A stretch of 64,000 nt of DNA from Chrysogorgia sp. JL179-B06 (taxonomy: Eukaryota > Cnidaria > Anthozoa > Scleralcyonacea > Chrysogorgiidae): assembly GCA_035772405.1 (NCBI GenBank), contig JAYKKM010000126.1:186001-250000 (forward strand). Direction: 5' to 3'. The position numbers and the translations under genes were made by a program. Below the pieces are notes generated by a model that was not told the origin of the DNA, did not search any database, and was given only the letters and a program-made list of their open reading frames with translations. This document shows positions 53,566-64,000 of this stretch, piece after piece. Numbering within the stretch: position 1 is the stretch's first letter; each line of letters begins with the position of its first letter.

Positions 53566-55198
53566 CACGCCTAAAGAAGGAGACTCTCAACACTGATGAT
53601 TACTCCAGTTTTCGGCCCATCTCAAATCTCAAATTCATATCTAAATGTATAGAAAAAGTCGTAGCAGTTCAATTGTGTCAACATATATATCACCACTAAT
53701 AACTTGGATGAACCTATGCAATCCGCATATAAAAAGCACCATAGTACTGAGACTGCACAAATAAAGGTCCAAAATGACATTTTAAAAGCTATTGATAATA
53801 ACAGTTCAGTGATATTACTACTACTAGACCTTTCTGCTGCTTTTGATACTATAGATCACGAAATTCTACTATACAGGCTTTTCTCTAGGTATGGAATTAT
53901 TGGAAATGCTTACAAATGGTTCAAGTCCTATCTGACGGAAAGAACTTTTACAGTATATGTTCCAGATGGCCAGTCCTCTGAGCGGCCTTTACGATCCGGG
54001 GTTCCACAAGGAAGTGTCCTTGGGCCAATACTTTTTTCACCATATATAGGACCACTTGGAGACCTTATGAGATCACAAGGCATTGAGTATCATCTCTATG
54101 CAGACGATACTCAACTTTATGTAACCTTCAATTCTTCTGATCGTGGTGATCAGAATGTAGCTACATCAAAAATTGAAACTTGTGTACGTCATGTGGAAAA
54201 TTGGATGACTTTAAATAAGCTAAAACTAAACAGTGAAAAGGCGGAGATGCTGATCTTATCCGCACGTCATCGTCCCTCCCCATCTCTACAATCCATAGCT
54301 GTGTGCGACGATATTATTTATCCGTCCTCCAAGGTGAAAGATATTGGGGTTACATTAGACTCGTACTTATCGATGGAAGAACAGATCACAAATGTATGCA
54401 AGTCTGGGTTCTATCATTTAAGAAAAATCAGTAAAATAAGGAAATTCCTCAGCAACAAATCTGCAGAAATCACTGTGCACGCCTTAGTTACGTCTCGCCT
54501 GGATTTCTGTAATGCGTCATTATACGGACTACCAAGACATTCTCTAGAGCGAGTCCAGAGGGTCCAAAATGCGGCGGCACGGATAGTTACTTTGACTCAC
54601 AAAAGGGATCATATATCACCAGTATTATCCAAGCTACATTGGCTGCCGATTCAAGAAAGAATCGTGTTTAAGATACTCCTAATCACTTACAAGGCATTAC
54701 ATGGACTCGCACCTGCATATATCAGAGACTTGTTGGATATTTATGTGCCTGCGTGTAACTTACGATCTTTATCTGACAGACAATTACAAGTTCCAACATA
54801 TAACCTATGCTTATATGGCTATAGGTCCTTTTCAGTAGCTGCGCCAACTCTATGGAACTCCTTATACCACAACACATAAGACTATGCGAGACAATAGAAT
54901 GTTTTAACTCCATGTTAAAGACATCTTTTTCGCAAGGGTTACGAGAACTCCTCTTAACGGGTATTTTAAGTTTTATTGTATATATATATTTAAGACATTT
55001 TAAACTTTTCGGATATTTTATATTGTGATACATAGGCTTAATTGATGTTTTTAAATATAGATAAATTATTGTACTTCTAGTTTAGTTTTACTATGTTATA
55101 TAGATTTACTTATTAGCAACTTTGTAAAGCGCTACTGGACATTTATGGAAGAAGCGCTATATAAATATTAAATATTATTATTATTATTATTGTTATTA
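53566..55198 (+). mobile_element. 5'-truncated L2/CR1-like LINE
   Basis: Starts inside the reverse transcriptase (DDYSSFRPISNLKFISKCIE in the frame at about 53595-53650). It ends with TTTGTAAAGCGCTACTGGAC, GAAGCGCTATATAAATATTA and an (ATT)n tail, the classic 3' end of L2-type LINEs. The copy is broken by frameshifts near 53695 and 54880. Confidence 0.88.
53704..54879 (+). pseudogene. L2/CR1-like reverse transcriptase fragment
   Basis: A 391-codon frame. It has LLLDLSAAFDTIDHEILLYR (first catalytic Asp), SGVPQGSVLGPILFSPYIG and YADDTQLYVTF (catalytic D-D pair). A thumb/C-terminal region includes NAAARIVTLTHKRDHISPVL and LHWLPIQERIVFK. The start is missing and the last 30 residues continue in another frame after 54880. 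Reverse transcriptase motifs are intact, but the copy is truncated. Confidence 0.88.
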
Positions 55199-56225
55199 TC
55201 AGATACAATAAGTTATGGCCGACTAGGCCAGCTACTGTAGGCCTAACATGTTTCATAATTGATAGAGTAAACACAGATTGTTTATGGAATACAAACCAGT
55301 ATACAATACATGGACGATCGTCAAGCTCAAATCCTCAGAAAAATTATCCAAATACCCTTCTGATTTCTGGTGACTCTAACCATTTGAGCCATCGAGACTC
55401 AGATGAGAGATGGAGAGAGGACAATGATCTACTGGTTCAAATTATATAAGTGCCTATGTGGAAGTTACTATACATCATTATAAAATAACTGATACACAAC
55501 AAGCAATTTGATTGGTCAATACCCGTGCAGGATGAGAGTATCCTGCACGGGAATTTACAGCAATTTTAAGTGGCGTTTTCCACCTCATTCCGTTTATCGT
55601 TAGTTAAAACAAAACTCTCAAAAAAAACAGAATATAGTTTTTGTATTGTGAGAAAGCTATCACCGAGAAAACTGATCGTCTGATCCATTTTGTGTTCAAT
55701 AGCGAAGCCGAAGTTAAACAAAACAACGAGGTTTGAAAAGGGCATGTTTTGAAAGCAACAAACTCGCGAGAATAATATACTGTTTAAATACCTTCTATTT
55801 TCTTGCCTGATAAACTCACCGGGAAAAGAACAATCTTTATCTATACGAAGTAAAATACAGCTCTCGACTTGTGAAAAAGACAGCGAAGACCTTTCCAGAG
55901 CGACAGTTGCTGTCCATTAAATATCTATCTGTTCGCTTTGAAACAACAAGCCAAACCCTGAGACGGCTGTTTCTTGAAATGAGTAATCATTTGCATGAAA
56001 CTGGTCATAATATTCATAGATATTCAAAGTCGAGTTTTTTATCCATATTCTTCTTTAATTGTTGTCGGATTTGTCGGCAAAACAAATTTCAGCTTTCCGG
56101 CCTGCACGTCTGCTGTTGGAGACGAATTATGATTGGTAGTTGATCATTCTTGGGAGAATTTGTATTCTCATCATATTATTTTTGGATAAAATTCGTTATT
56201 TCTCTATCGTTATTTTATAAAATAA
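55199..56225. other. No gene seen
   Basis: A short perfect palindrome at 55522-55551 is the only feature. The frame at 55871-56143 has no recognised content. Confidence 0.5.
55522..55551. repeat. Short palindrome
   Basis: CCCGTGCAGGAT pairs with ATCCTGCACGGG across a six-base centre. The word GTGCAGGATA recurs in the fold-back at 56226-56400. Confidence 0.85.
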
Positions 56226-56400
56226 ATACCAAATGGTTTTCCGTGCAGGATACTGTGATCCAAACACTTGGGATATTGCTCGACTTCTGAAAAGCTAAAA
56301 ATACTCGCCTATCGGCTCGTGTTTTTTTACGCTTTTCGAAAATCTCGCAACATCCCTCGTGTTTGGATCACAGTATCCTGAAAGGAAAACCATTTGGTAT
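56226..56400. repeat. Fold-back element
   Basis: ATACCAAATGGTTTTCC at the left is exactly complementary to the right end, with a second paired block (CAGGATACTGTGATCCAAACAC). The two arms differ by a three-base stretch. The loop is about 85 nt. Confidence 0.85.
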
Positions 56401-57050
56401 TGTAGTAAATTCAACCCACATAGGACATATATCAATAGAATCAGTATATACGATCATTGTAAATCAGAATCATTTTGCTGAGGATATGAACTTGACATGC
56501 ACTCATCCATGTATTGTCTGTCTACTCCGAGCTATCCCTTACTCACTACAGCAGTGCACATATTACCACTGACCAGTATACAATAATGCTTGTTTATACT
56601 GCAAAATTGTAGTCCAGGCCCAGCTCGTAAACACAGCTATAGTCTGCATGTTTTTGCACCCTAAACTACCAGCACTGTACAGTAAATGGGCTAATCATAT
56701 ACAGGGCAAAATTACTTGAATATAATTGGCTAATGAGGAGAACATTTTTCCTAAATTCAGGGCAAAATTACTTGTACCTAATTAGTTGAGATGCCAGTGG
56801 GGAACACTTAAGTTATTATGTTGTTTTTCTTGTAAATCCAAGCTCCCCTAGCTGTTCTCTTAGTCGATGTTTAACTCAACAAAGTTGGTTGTAATGTACC
56901 GTTTACTTTCAGTGGATTGTATAGTTGTTTTTCACGCTTGGTTTTGACATTTAGCTGGCTTTCTCATCATTGTTGATGTGCGTAGCTAACTTATTTATGA
57001 ATACATTTTGCCCTCTATAGGTATTAAGGTAATCACATGGGGCCGTTGTG
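56401..57050. other. No gene seen
   Basis: The phrase AGGGCAAAATTACTTG occurs twice near 56704 and 56760. Nothing else was recognised. Confidence 0.45.
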
Positions 57051-57053
57051 AAA

Positions 57054-57137
57054 ACCCGGAACGGCGGAATATGCCGGAATATCACGGAATATGCCGGAAT
57101 ATCACGGAATATGGCGGAATATCACGGAATTATCGTG
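57054..57137. repeat. Tandem repeat around GGAATATGCCGGAATATCAC
   Basis: Three to four units of about 20 bp, alternating GGAATATGCC and GGAATATCAC. Confidence 0.88.
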
Positions 57138-58475
57138 AATAATATAATGAAATCTTTGACAAGCAGTATTCTCATCCATCACTTTTGGCTAATTCTTGCC
57201 TCGTGTGTCATGGCGAGATCAAAATTGTGGACATGAGTGGGAGGAGCCTATGTTAACAAGACGCCCGCTAGGCGTTAACTCGGGCTACTTGAGCAGTGGC
57301 TTGTTGAAAGACATTGTAGGAAAATTCAATATACACAAATCTATAGTTGTAGGTACAATGGTACATGTATAATGATACAGCTGTCATTGCAGGGGTGGTT
57401 AATTTTCCATCATTGGAAACCCATAACATAGAGTTTGGCCAATGGCTCAGTACTGAGAAGTCTGTTTGTAAACACATAATTTAAACACATATTGTAAACA
57501 CATAATTTATCTTTGTTTTGATATATAAGCTGGTATCCGTGACGAAAATTATATTTTTGGGCATGTTCGAATATCCGCTTTTAAAGAAAACTAAGTTAGC
57601 TACGGGGATAACGCTGTACGTATATTGTTAATAGATCATTTATCTTTCCTTTAATATATTCTATAGCTTTGGGGGTGGTTTATTTCTGAAGAAATGTTTT
57701 CCAAACATAGGCGAAAGTTTGTGTTTTTGTTTTGAAGATGGCGTGCGTATTACGAATTCAGCTACTGAGCGATTCACCAGTTCAATCATGGATAGTGAAA
57801 TAAATTTACTTTACTAGCTATCCATGGTTCAAGTAAGTTATTTACCAAAAGTATTATAAGGTCTACAATACTTCAAAAACGTTTACCTTGAAGCAGAGAC
57901 TGAATTCCAGGCCGCCTAAAATCTACCTGCAAACCGCGTAGGGGCCTGGAACTTTTTGCCTCACTTTTTGCTTTACGAGTTATCGTTCCAGGTATCTATA
58001 TTAATTGAGTTCACTGGGTCAGCCTGACAAGTGAGCCATCCTGTGCTCATGTAATAACAATTCATCTGCTCAGTCTGGGAAACAGGTTCAGTTTGAGCAA
58101 GCATTAAATCAGTTAATCTTGTTCTCAGTGTATAAGGCATAGCAGTAAATCAAACCATTTAGCTGGCAGTAGCAAGGTGTCATAAGCTATTATAAAACAG
58201 TTTAAATAAATGTAATTCAAAATCTTTATTTCTTTGAAGTTATATAACATTTTGAGCCAGTAAACATTATTCATAATTTTAGCATATTTATTATTTGAGA
58301 GGCTTTATACATACTATAGTGACTAGTCCAGTGAGCCGGCCCGCTAGCTAATTACTCGGGCGTTAGCCCAGTTTAGGTTCCCCGATTATTATTTTTTTGG
58401 TCGAGATATGGCCCCAACAGGCTTTGCGAACCTGGCATGTGAGTCGTGTATATGTGACCACCGGTCACATGACCA

Positions 58476-59069
58476 GTGTCTTTCTTTTCGATGTTCGATG
58501 TTCGATGTTCGAAGCGAAGTGTTTTCACTTGCTTGGGAAGTATAGCGATTTCGAAACGGGTTGGTCCGCGATCTGATGAAAACTTATATGAATGCCAAAC
58601 TTACAAAACTAAAAACGAATATAAACTTGAATACAACGTTATGTGTGTCATTGAATTGCTCAAATGATGTCAATAGAAGCACAAAGAACTTACTTGACGA
58701 AGCCAAGTTGCAAGTGTCAGGTAAACATGCTGTGTTGATATATCACCCGAGGAGACTGGATATTATATGAACGAGGTAACTTTATTAATATTTATGATTT
58801 GTTTTATTTTTGCCTATATAATTGTTTATTGTGTTACAAATGTCGTGCAAAATAAAGTCGATGTGATTCAACAGTTTGTCGTTTCATTGAACAGTCGTTT
58901 ATGGTTCCATGAACATGAACTGCATGATGTTTTGACTAATAATTCAGAAAGCACGTTGTCATCGAATAACCCTGCTTCCGTTGACATTGTACCTGTATAT
59001 GAGAATGTAAAAAGTTCCCAGTTATCAATAGAAGTTTCCGCTGATATTCAATTGACCCAGAGACTTTAA
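58476..59069 (+). pseudogene. Unrecognised frames upstream of the 2A-containing protein
   Basis: Frames 58561-58770 and 58767-59069 are open and touch each other. The second has an N-terminal hydrophobic span (LLIFMICFIFAYIIVYCV). They may be exons or frameshifted pieces of the same decayed gene that continues at 59194. No family was recognised. Confidence 0.35.
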
Positions 59070-59193
59070 ACACAAAGGAATGTAGATCTCGTTATGCTAA
59101 ATTTATTGTGTTTGAGGTAAACAACCGCCATGTTGCTCGACGAGCTCGTGATCGAGAACCAGCAGGATCCCAGCTAAAAAACTCTCTCGCCTT

Positions 59194-59890
59194 TTGAATA
59201 AAAGTAGAAAATTGCGTAAACAGCTTCGAAAACACATTAAAAGAAATGTACCCAGGTCTTCTCATATCCATCGTCTAGTTTATGCATTTAGCCATGCACG
59301 GAAAAGGTTGCTGAGCAATCAAGTAAGGTATTTTATACCTCAAGTTAATAAAAAATCAAAGGGTTTACATGAAAAATCAAAACGACATAGAAAACAAACA
59401 GCTGGATCGAAAACTTATGTATTTATTTCTAAAAATATAAATAAAGAGAGGAACAAGACTTACATGAACTTAAACCACAGAGTCAATTGCTGCAAGTTCA
59501 GTCTTAGTAGAGACATCGAAAAGAACCCAGGTCCTACTTTTATTGATCCAAATAAAACTATTCATGCACCTTATAGTCAAGGTGATGTTGATGTATTTGG
59601 TCCAAATGCAGGACAGCAATGTGTAGCTATGAGTTTGTGTGTTTTGATACATAACTTCAGAAACAAATCAATTACTTACACAATAAATCACCCAGAACAC
59701 TGAGTTGAAATTATGAACCTTGGAAATGAATTGTATTCTGCATTGTCAAGATTATCAAGGCAATCTTATTTATTGCTAACTGAATTACAGTACCTACCAT
59801 GGTTACAGTTCTAGACACAAATTATCAACTTGAGTTTAGTGAAAGTTACTCTGGTAGACTCCATACAACTACTTTGAATAAAAACATTCC
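59194..59890 (+). pseudogene. Decayed transposon polyprotein with 2A-type skipping motif
   Basis: The frame to 59703 has a very basic N-terminal part (NKSRKLRKQLRKHIKRN), then SLSRDIEKNPGP at 59503-59535. This fits the 2A consensus (D-x-E-x-N-P-G-P) at which ribosomes skip a peptide bond between Gly and Pro. Downstream, GPNAGQQCVAMSLC has the look of a cysteine-protease (OTU-like) nucleophile region. After a TGA at 59701 coding-like sequence continues in pieces to about 59890. It is clearly broken. The protease reading is inference. Confidence 0.55.
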
Positions 59891-61018
59891 ATATGTCATA
59901 TGCCCTTAGAAATCATGCACACATAGCTTTTTTAACTCACATTTTCTCTCTATTTTATATTTATAGACTAAACAAAAGATCTGGTAGAATTATAAAAACC
60001 TCGACAATATTCATGAGACATCATTGCATGCATTGGGATTGTAGGTATGTGACATGCTGCTGAAGTTGTGCCAGTTGGTCAAACCATCAACCACCAATTA
60101 ATTACTTAGTACTCTGCTATTAAATGACTTTGACATAACTGATATTATATAATGAAAGAGCAGACAAATTAACACTGGAGTGTGGAGTAAAGTGCTAATC
60201 AATGCAGTCCACATCAATCATCAATGTAGTTCACAAAGTCAACAGAGACAGAACTTCACTGGCATAATTCCCATCACTAGCATATTATGGGCATTGAAAA
60301 TATCATGATTACAAACTCAGTGGAATTTTAAGTCGCCATTCATGCAGCCAAATAAATTACCGTTATTCCAATGGCCACCAAAATAACTTTGCTTTAACCA
60401 CATGCTTGAATCGATGGAATGCATTGTGATTGTAACATTGCCATTATCAAACCAAGCGACTGTCAACAAAGGTCAAAGCCATGAACTTCATTCACTGCAT
60501 ATGTTTTGCCATTCGTACATCTCTCTTTTATAAAGAATTTTCATGTGGAGTTGTTAAAGAAGACTATAAATAGCAAAAATGGTCTGAATACAGTATATCG
60601 AACATAAACAGTGTGACTATTAGTTAGATAAAGAATGAACATGTTCTGGTGCCATGGCAATTACAAATCATCTGATGTATGCCATAAATAAATCATTATC
60701 CTGGTCCCAAATATCCAATGAAAAATTGTGAACACCATCAAAACAGTATATAAAAAGCAACTGAAATTAACTAGAATATGTACACAAAATGTCACAATAC
60801 TGTGTCAAGTACTTCACTTGTTATATGTTGTCCCAATCTAGGTTCTCTATACATGTATAATATTAATAAATAAAATAATTAAAAATTATCCTTTGTATAT
60901 AAGACAAGTGAGCGTGTTTTCTAATTCAAACTGTCTAACATACCCCCGCAAGCTGCCCGCCCTAACCCGCAGAGAGCCAACGCGGCACCATATGTCCCTA
61001 ATTTGTCCACTGATTACG
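59891..61018. other. Non-coding interior of the 3.8-kb element
   Basis: AT-rich with no supported gene. Confidence 0.45.
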
Positions 61019-61051
61019 TAGCCTGAGTTAACGCCTAGCGGGCGTCTTGTT

Positions 61052-63006
61052 GTAATATAAAGACAGGTTACTGCATAGTTAACTATGGTTACTGTCTCGG
61101 TTAGCGAGCCAACTCGCTTTCCATGTAGTCAAGGCCAAAATTCAGTTTGAAAGGTATGTATCTAGCTGTACAGACCAAGTAACAGTTTGCAAATGGTGTG
61201 CTTGTGAGTCAGTCTGACAAGTGGGCTAGCGTGCCACATGTAATATCAGGACAAATTACTGTTTTGGTAATAGCAAGCCAGCTTCATGCCTCCATGTACA
61301 GCTACAGTAATAATGAATGCCAAAAATCAGTTTGAAAGGTGTGAATTTGTGGGGTTGAGGGACAATGGAAAGTACATAGCTCTGAGCAGACCAGTCATTG
61401 GTAAACCAGCAAACAATAACAAACTCTTTACTCCTTGATCTTGATAGTTGGTATGGGTGTCAGAGATTTATATACTGTGTGTTTATTTGTAAGCATTCGT
61501 GTATAATAATATGAACCATCGATACAAAGTTACTGATAACCCAGAACATTTTGGAGCCTCATTTAAGCTTACAGGTAAAATATCAAGTGAATCAATGGCA
61601 ACATTGTTACATTGCAACTTAGTACTTGGTATATATGAAACAATAAACTGTAGCATCGACTTTATTTTGTATAATATAACAATAAACAATACAGGCAACA
61701 AAGCTTATAAAAATATTACAGTTACCTCAGAACAGTTACATATTCCATCATGGAATACATCAGCATTCATATGTATTATGTTGAGTCTCATATTAAATTC
61801 TTAAACATTTAGTAGACAAAAAGCGTATGGAAACAGATAATTTGATCGAGTACAGGTTCTCGAAATCGCAGACCAACCCGTTTCGAAAGCGATCGGGATT
61901 GTGAGCGTATATAAGATCAAGATACTTGCCAGCCACATCCAAGATTTTCAGTGAAGAACATTCGAAGAAAGGTGATAAAATGAGTAAATAACAATGGCGT
62001 ATAAATATATGCAATAGTTTCAGTTTCGCAAAGGTGAAAAGCCGACCCAAGTGGGATGATGCAATAATTGCCATTTCGCGACATTGCCATAAAAATAAAA
62101 ATAAAAATAAACAGAGGTGAAGGCTAGACTCGCGCTAAGTAATAATACTTGAGACTATTAAAAATCGCCCATATTTTTTAAGAAAATTTGTTTAAGTGAA
62201 TGTCCTACTGCGCCTGCGTGTCCATAATTTCTCGCCATGAATATGGACAATTCTAATCATGGTAAGCGAAGAAAAGCACAAAAATAAACCTTTCTTCGTC
62301 TTGTATAAATATGACACTTTTAAATGTTTATGCTTGAGTATGTTTTGCGAACTATTTGTAAGTTGCTGGTTTATTTCAAGCACCTGCAACGTAATTGTAA
62401 TGCCTTTTGAACTAATTTGACTGCTAAATACACACAACTTGTTCCCCAGAGCCTGCGGTTCTATTGGCCAGTGGCAAGGCTCTAATGCGTATCTGATGCG
62501 TATCAATGCGTATCCAGGGCCGCATTAACCAATGGGCACACTGGGCAAGTGCCCAGGTCAACAGTCATAAGTCATTCAGTAAATTCAAACAAATATTTAC
62601 CATTCAACATCGTATAATCAGCGCACGCGATTTCTATAATCACCTCAAGTATTTATACTAAAATTCTATATTGATTTTTCGGTAAATTACGTAATTTTTT
62701 TTTTATTTATTTTTTTTTTTAATAAACTTTATTGGGTCAACTACAAAATTATTTGTTTACAAAAATTCAGAACAAAAGAGAAAATAATAACAAGAGAATA
62801 CAACAAGAATACAAAAAAAATAGTTACCCAATCGGACGGGGTGCGAACGGGACGCGAGTACCCATGCGAGGCACCTCTCCGACAATATTCTCCGACAGTA
62901 GTTTACCCATTCGCGTCCCTGTGACAGGGACAGTCCCTTGCGATTGACCAGATACAGGTCATATCCACGTCAAATACAGAGAGAAAAAGTGCTGAGTAAT
63001 GGCGGG
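61052..63006. other. No gene seen
   Basis: Contains a possible hAT-type end at 62515-62560 (CCAGGGCCGCATTAACCAAT) without a partner, and an A/T-rich stretch at 62694-62725. No supported gene. Confidence 0.45.
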
Positions 63007-63175
63007 AGTAGTATAGTAAGTAGGGCTGCGAGCTCAATCGACCTCAACCGTGAATATAAATACCAAAACATCACCAAATTTTGCCAAGTCGCGACTCGAC
63101 AAATTTGGTGATGTTTTGGTATTTATATTTACGATTAACATCGAATAAGCTCGCAGCCCTACTTACTATACTACT
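63007..63175. repeat. Terminal palindrome (potential hairpin end), second Polinton
   Basis: A 169-nt imperfect palindrome, also centred on TCGCGA, with outer arms AGTAGTATAGTAAGTAGGGC and complement. The arms have drifted from the first element but stay complementary to each other. Confidence 0.9.
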
Positions 63176-63294
63176 ACAGCGGTCGTTAATTTGGCTTGAC
63201 ACACCCCTCTCCACCGATTAATGTCAAACACACGCGAGACTTGTGAAACAATACTGAATTTATACCAAACCACATTTCAGTCAAGTTTAAAAAT

Positions 63295-63671
63295 AGTCGT
63301 TTCAACATTTTCACAAATTTGTTAAATCGTACTTAAAAAATAGAAAGTGTCGTTTCAACATTTTCACAAATTTGTCAAATCACATTTAAAAAATAGTCGT
63401 TTCAACATTTTCACAAATTTGTTAAATCGTATTTAAAAAATAGAAAGTGTCGTTTCAACATTTTCACAAATTTGTCAAATCACATTTAAAAAATAGTCGT
63501 TTCAACATTTTCACAAATTTGTCAAATCACATTTAAAAAATAATCGTTTCAACATTTTCATAAAATTTGTTAAATCACATTTAAAAATAGAAAGTGTCGT
63601 TTCAACATTTTCACAAATTTGTCAAATCACATTTAAAAAAATAGTCGTTTAAACATTTTTACAAATTTATG
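63295..63671. repeat. Eight-copy subterminal repeat array, second Polinton
   Basis: Eight units of TCGTTTCAACATTTTCACAA with AAATCACATTTAAAAAATA-type spacers, matching the arrays of the first element in number and core. Confidence 0.9.
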
Positions 63672-63771
63672 TATCGTAAAAGTGTCTCACGCGTGATAAA
63701 ATTGCCACCTGTTATGCAAATTAGATTATTGCCACCTGTTAATAATTGATTAGTCCGTTTGTTCACTATTT

Positions 63772-64000
63772 TCAGCGTTTGTCGCCTCTCGCTTCAATGT
63801 TTTTGTGACCATACGCATAGGAGTCAATACCATTTTCTAAAAGGTATCGTTTATCATCAAAACAGGATAGCGACACTTTATTAATTTCGTAGCTACCGAG
63901 CTGATGTTTGACACTTCTAATGGTCTTCATTGTGTGTCGCAATTGTTTCTGCTCAAGTAACACACTTTTGTAATCTTCGTGTCTGATCACTTTTTTAATT
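63772..64000 (-). CDS. PolB: DNA polymerase B C-terminus, second Polinton (partial)
   Basis: The minus-strand frame is open to the window edge and contains KQLRHTMKTIRSVKHQLGSY and YAYGHKNI, nearly identical to the C-terminus of the first element's polymerase. After YGHKNI it ends with a different short tail whose stop lies in the terminal-repeat sequence. No break is seen in the visible part. Confidence 0.92.
   Translation of the reverse strand, partial: IKKVIRHEDYKSVLLEQKQLRHTMKTIRSVKHQLGSYEINKVSLSCFDDKRYLLENGIDSYAYGHKNIEARGDKR

Larger units (their letters stand above)
57255..61051. mobile_element. 3.8-kb element with terminal inverted repeats
   Basis: AACAAGACGCCCGCTAGGCG at the left end matches the complement of the right end, and identity continues through GTTAACTC for about 32 nt with one mismatch. 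I could not define a target duplication. A related terminus occurs at 8902-8935. The element contains the decayed coding region at 58476-59900 and no recognisable transposase. Confidence 0.65.
63007..64000. mobile_element. Second Polinton of the same family, left end only
   Basis: Starts AGTAGTATAGTAAGTAGGGC, like the first element, with the same palindrome, repeat array and two ATTGCCACCTGTTA motifs. It then runs into the end of a polymerase gene on the minus strand and off the window. It is oriented with its polymerase end first. The flanking 6 nt are GGCGGG, so the target duplication can be tested at its far end. Confidence 0.93.

Noticed and set aside
62515..62560. hAT element
   Set aside because: Only one end-like sequence is seen; no opposite end or 8-bp duplication was found.

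Overview
The window looks like nuclear DNA of an invertebrate animal. It is AT-rich and full of long (TA)n and TATTA-type microsatellites. It carries tRNA-derived SINE-like repeats, non-LTR retrotransposons, a Penelope-like element, a BEL/Pao remnant, Crypton-type recombinase remnants, fold-back elements and several DNA transposons. I see no host protein-coding gene and no standard RNA gene. The repeat mix would suit a cnidarian or a similar invertebrate, but nothing here fixes the species.

The centrepiece is a complete Polinton/Maverick (adintovirus-like) element at 25681-52612. It is bounded by a 6-bp target duplication (CATATA at 25675-25680 and 52613-52618) and by terminal inverted repeats (TIRs) of about 1.05 kb that look almost identical by eye. 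Each end starts with a 173-nt palindrome that could fold back on itself, followed by eight copies of a roughly 45-bp repeat. The left arm, on the minus strand, carries a terminal small gene, the FtsK/HerA-type packaging ATPase, the major capsid protein, a membrane protein, an rve/chromodomain integrase and a penton-like minor capsid protein. The right arm, mostly on the plus strand, carries structural-type unknowns, a fibre/lectin-like protein and two tiny proteins. These are followed by a BRO-N/VRR-NUC/C2H2 fusion, a thymidine kinase and a zinc-finger protein (both minus strand), a cassette of small membrane proteins, a zinc-ribbon protein and the type B DNA polymerase (PolB). I found no adenain-type protease.

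The element is no longer intact. The ATPase, major capsid, membrane protein and minor capsid genes have frameshifts. The zinc-ribbon gene has an in-frame TGA. A 6.6-kb CACTA-like transposon (28858-35480) sits in the stop codon of the membrane-protein gene, and a 2.4-kb Tc1/mariner-type element (46454-48829) splits the polymerase gene. Integrase, thymidine kinase, the BRO fusion and several unknowns remain open. A second member of the same Polinton family starts at 63007 and runs off the window. It shows the same terminal hairpin and repeat array, with PolB next to its end.

The flanks hold transposon debris. On the left are BEL/Pao (3.3-5.7 kb), a 67-bp hAT-like MITE (2.6 kb), a TTAA MITE (9.6 kb), a Crypton-type fragment (12 kb), a hAT MITE (15.5 kb), a LINE (17.6-20.3 kb), a Penelope-like element (21.7-23.3 kb), a Crypton-type recombinase (23.4-24.3 kb) and a fold-back element with a tRNA-like core (25.1 kb). 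On the right are an L2/CR1-like LINE (53.6-55.2 kb), fold-back repeats (55.5 and 56.2 kb) and a 3.8-kb element with TIRs (57.3-61.1 kb). That last element carries a decayed polyprotein with a 2A-type ribosome-skipping motif.
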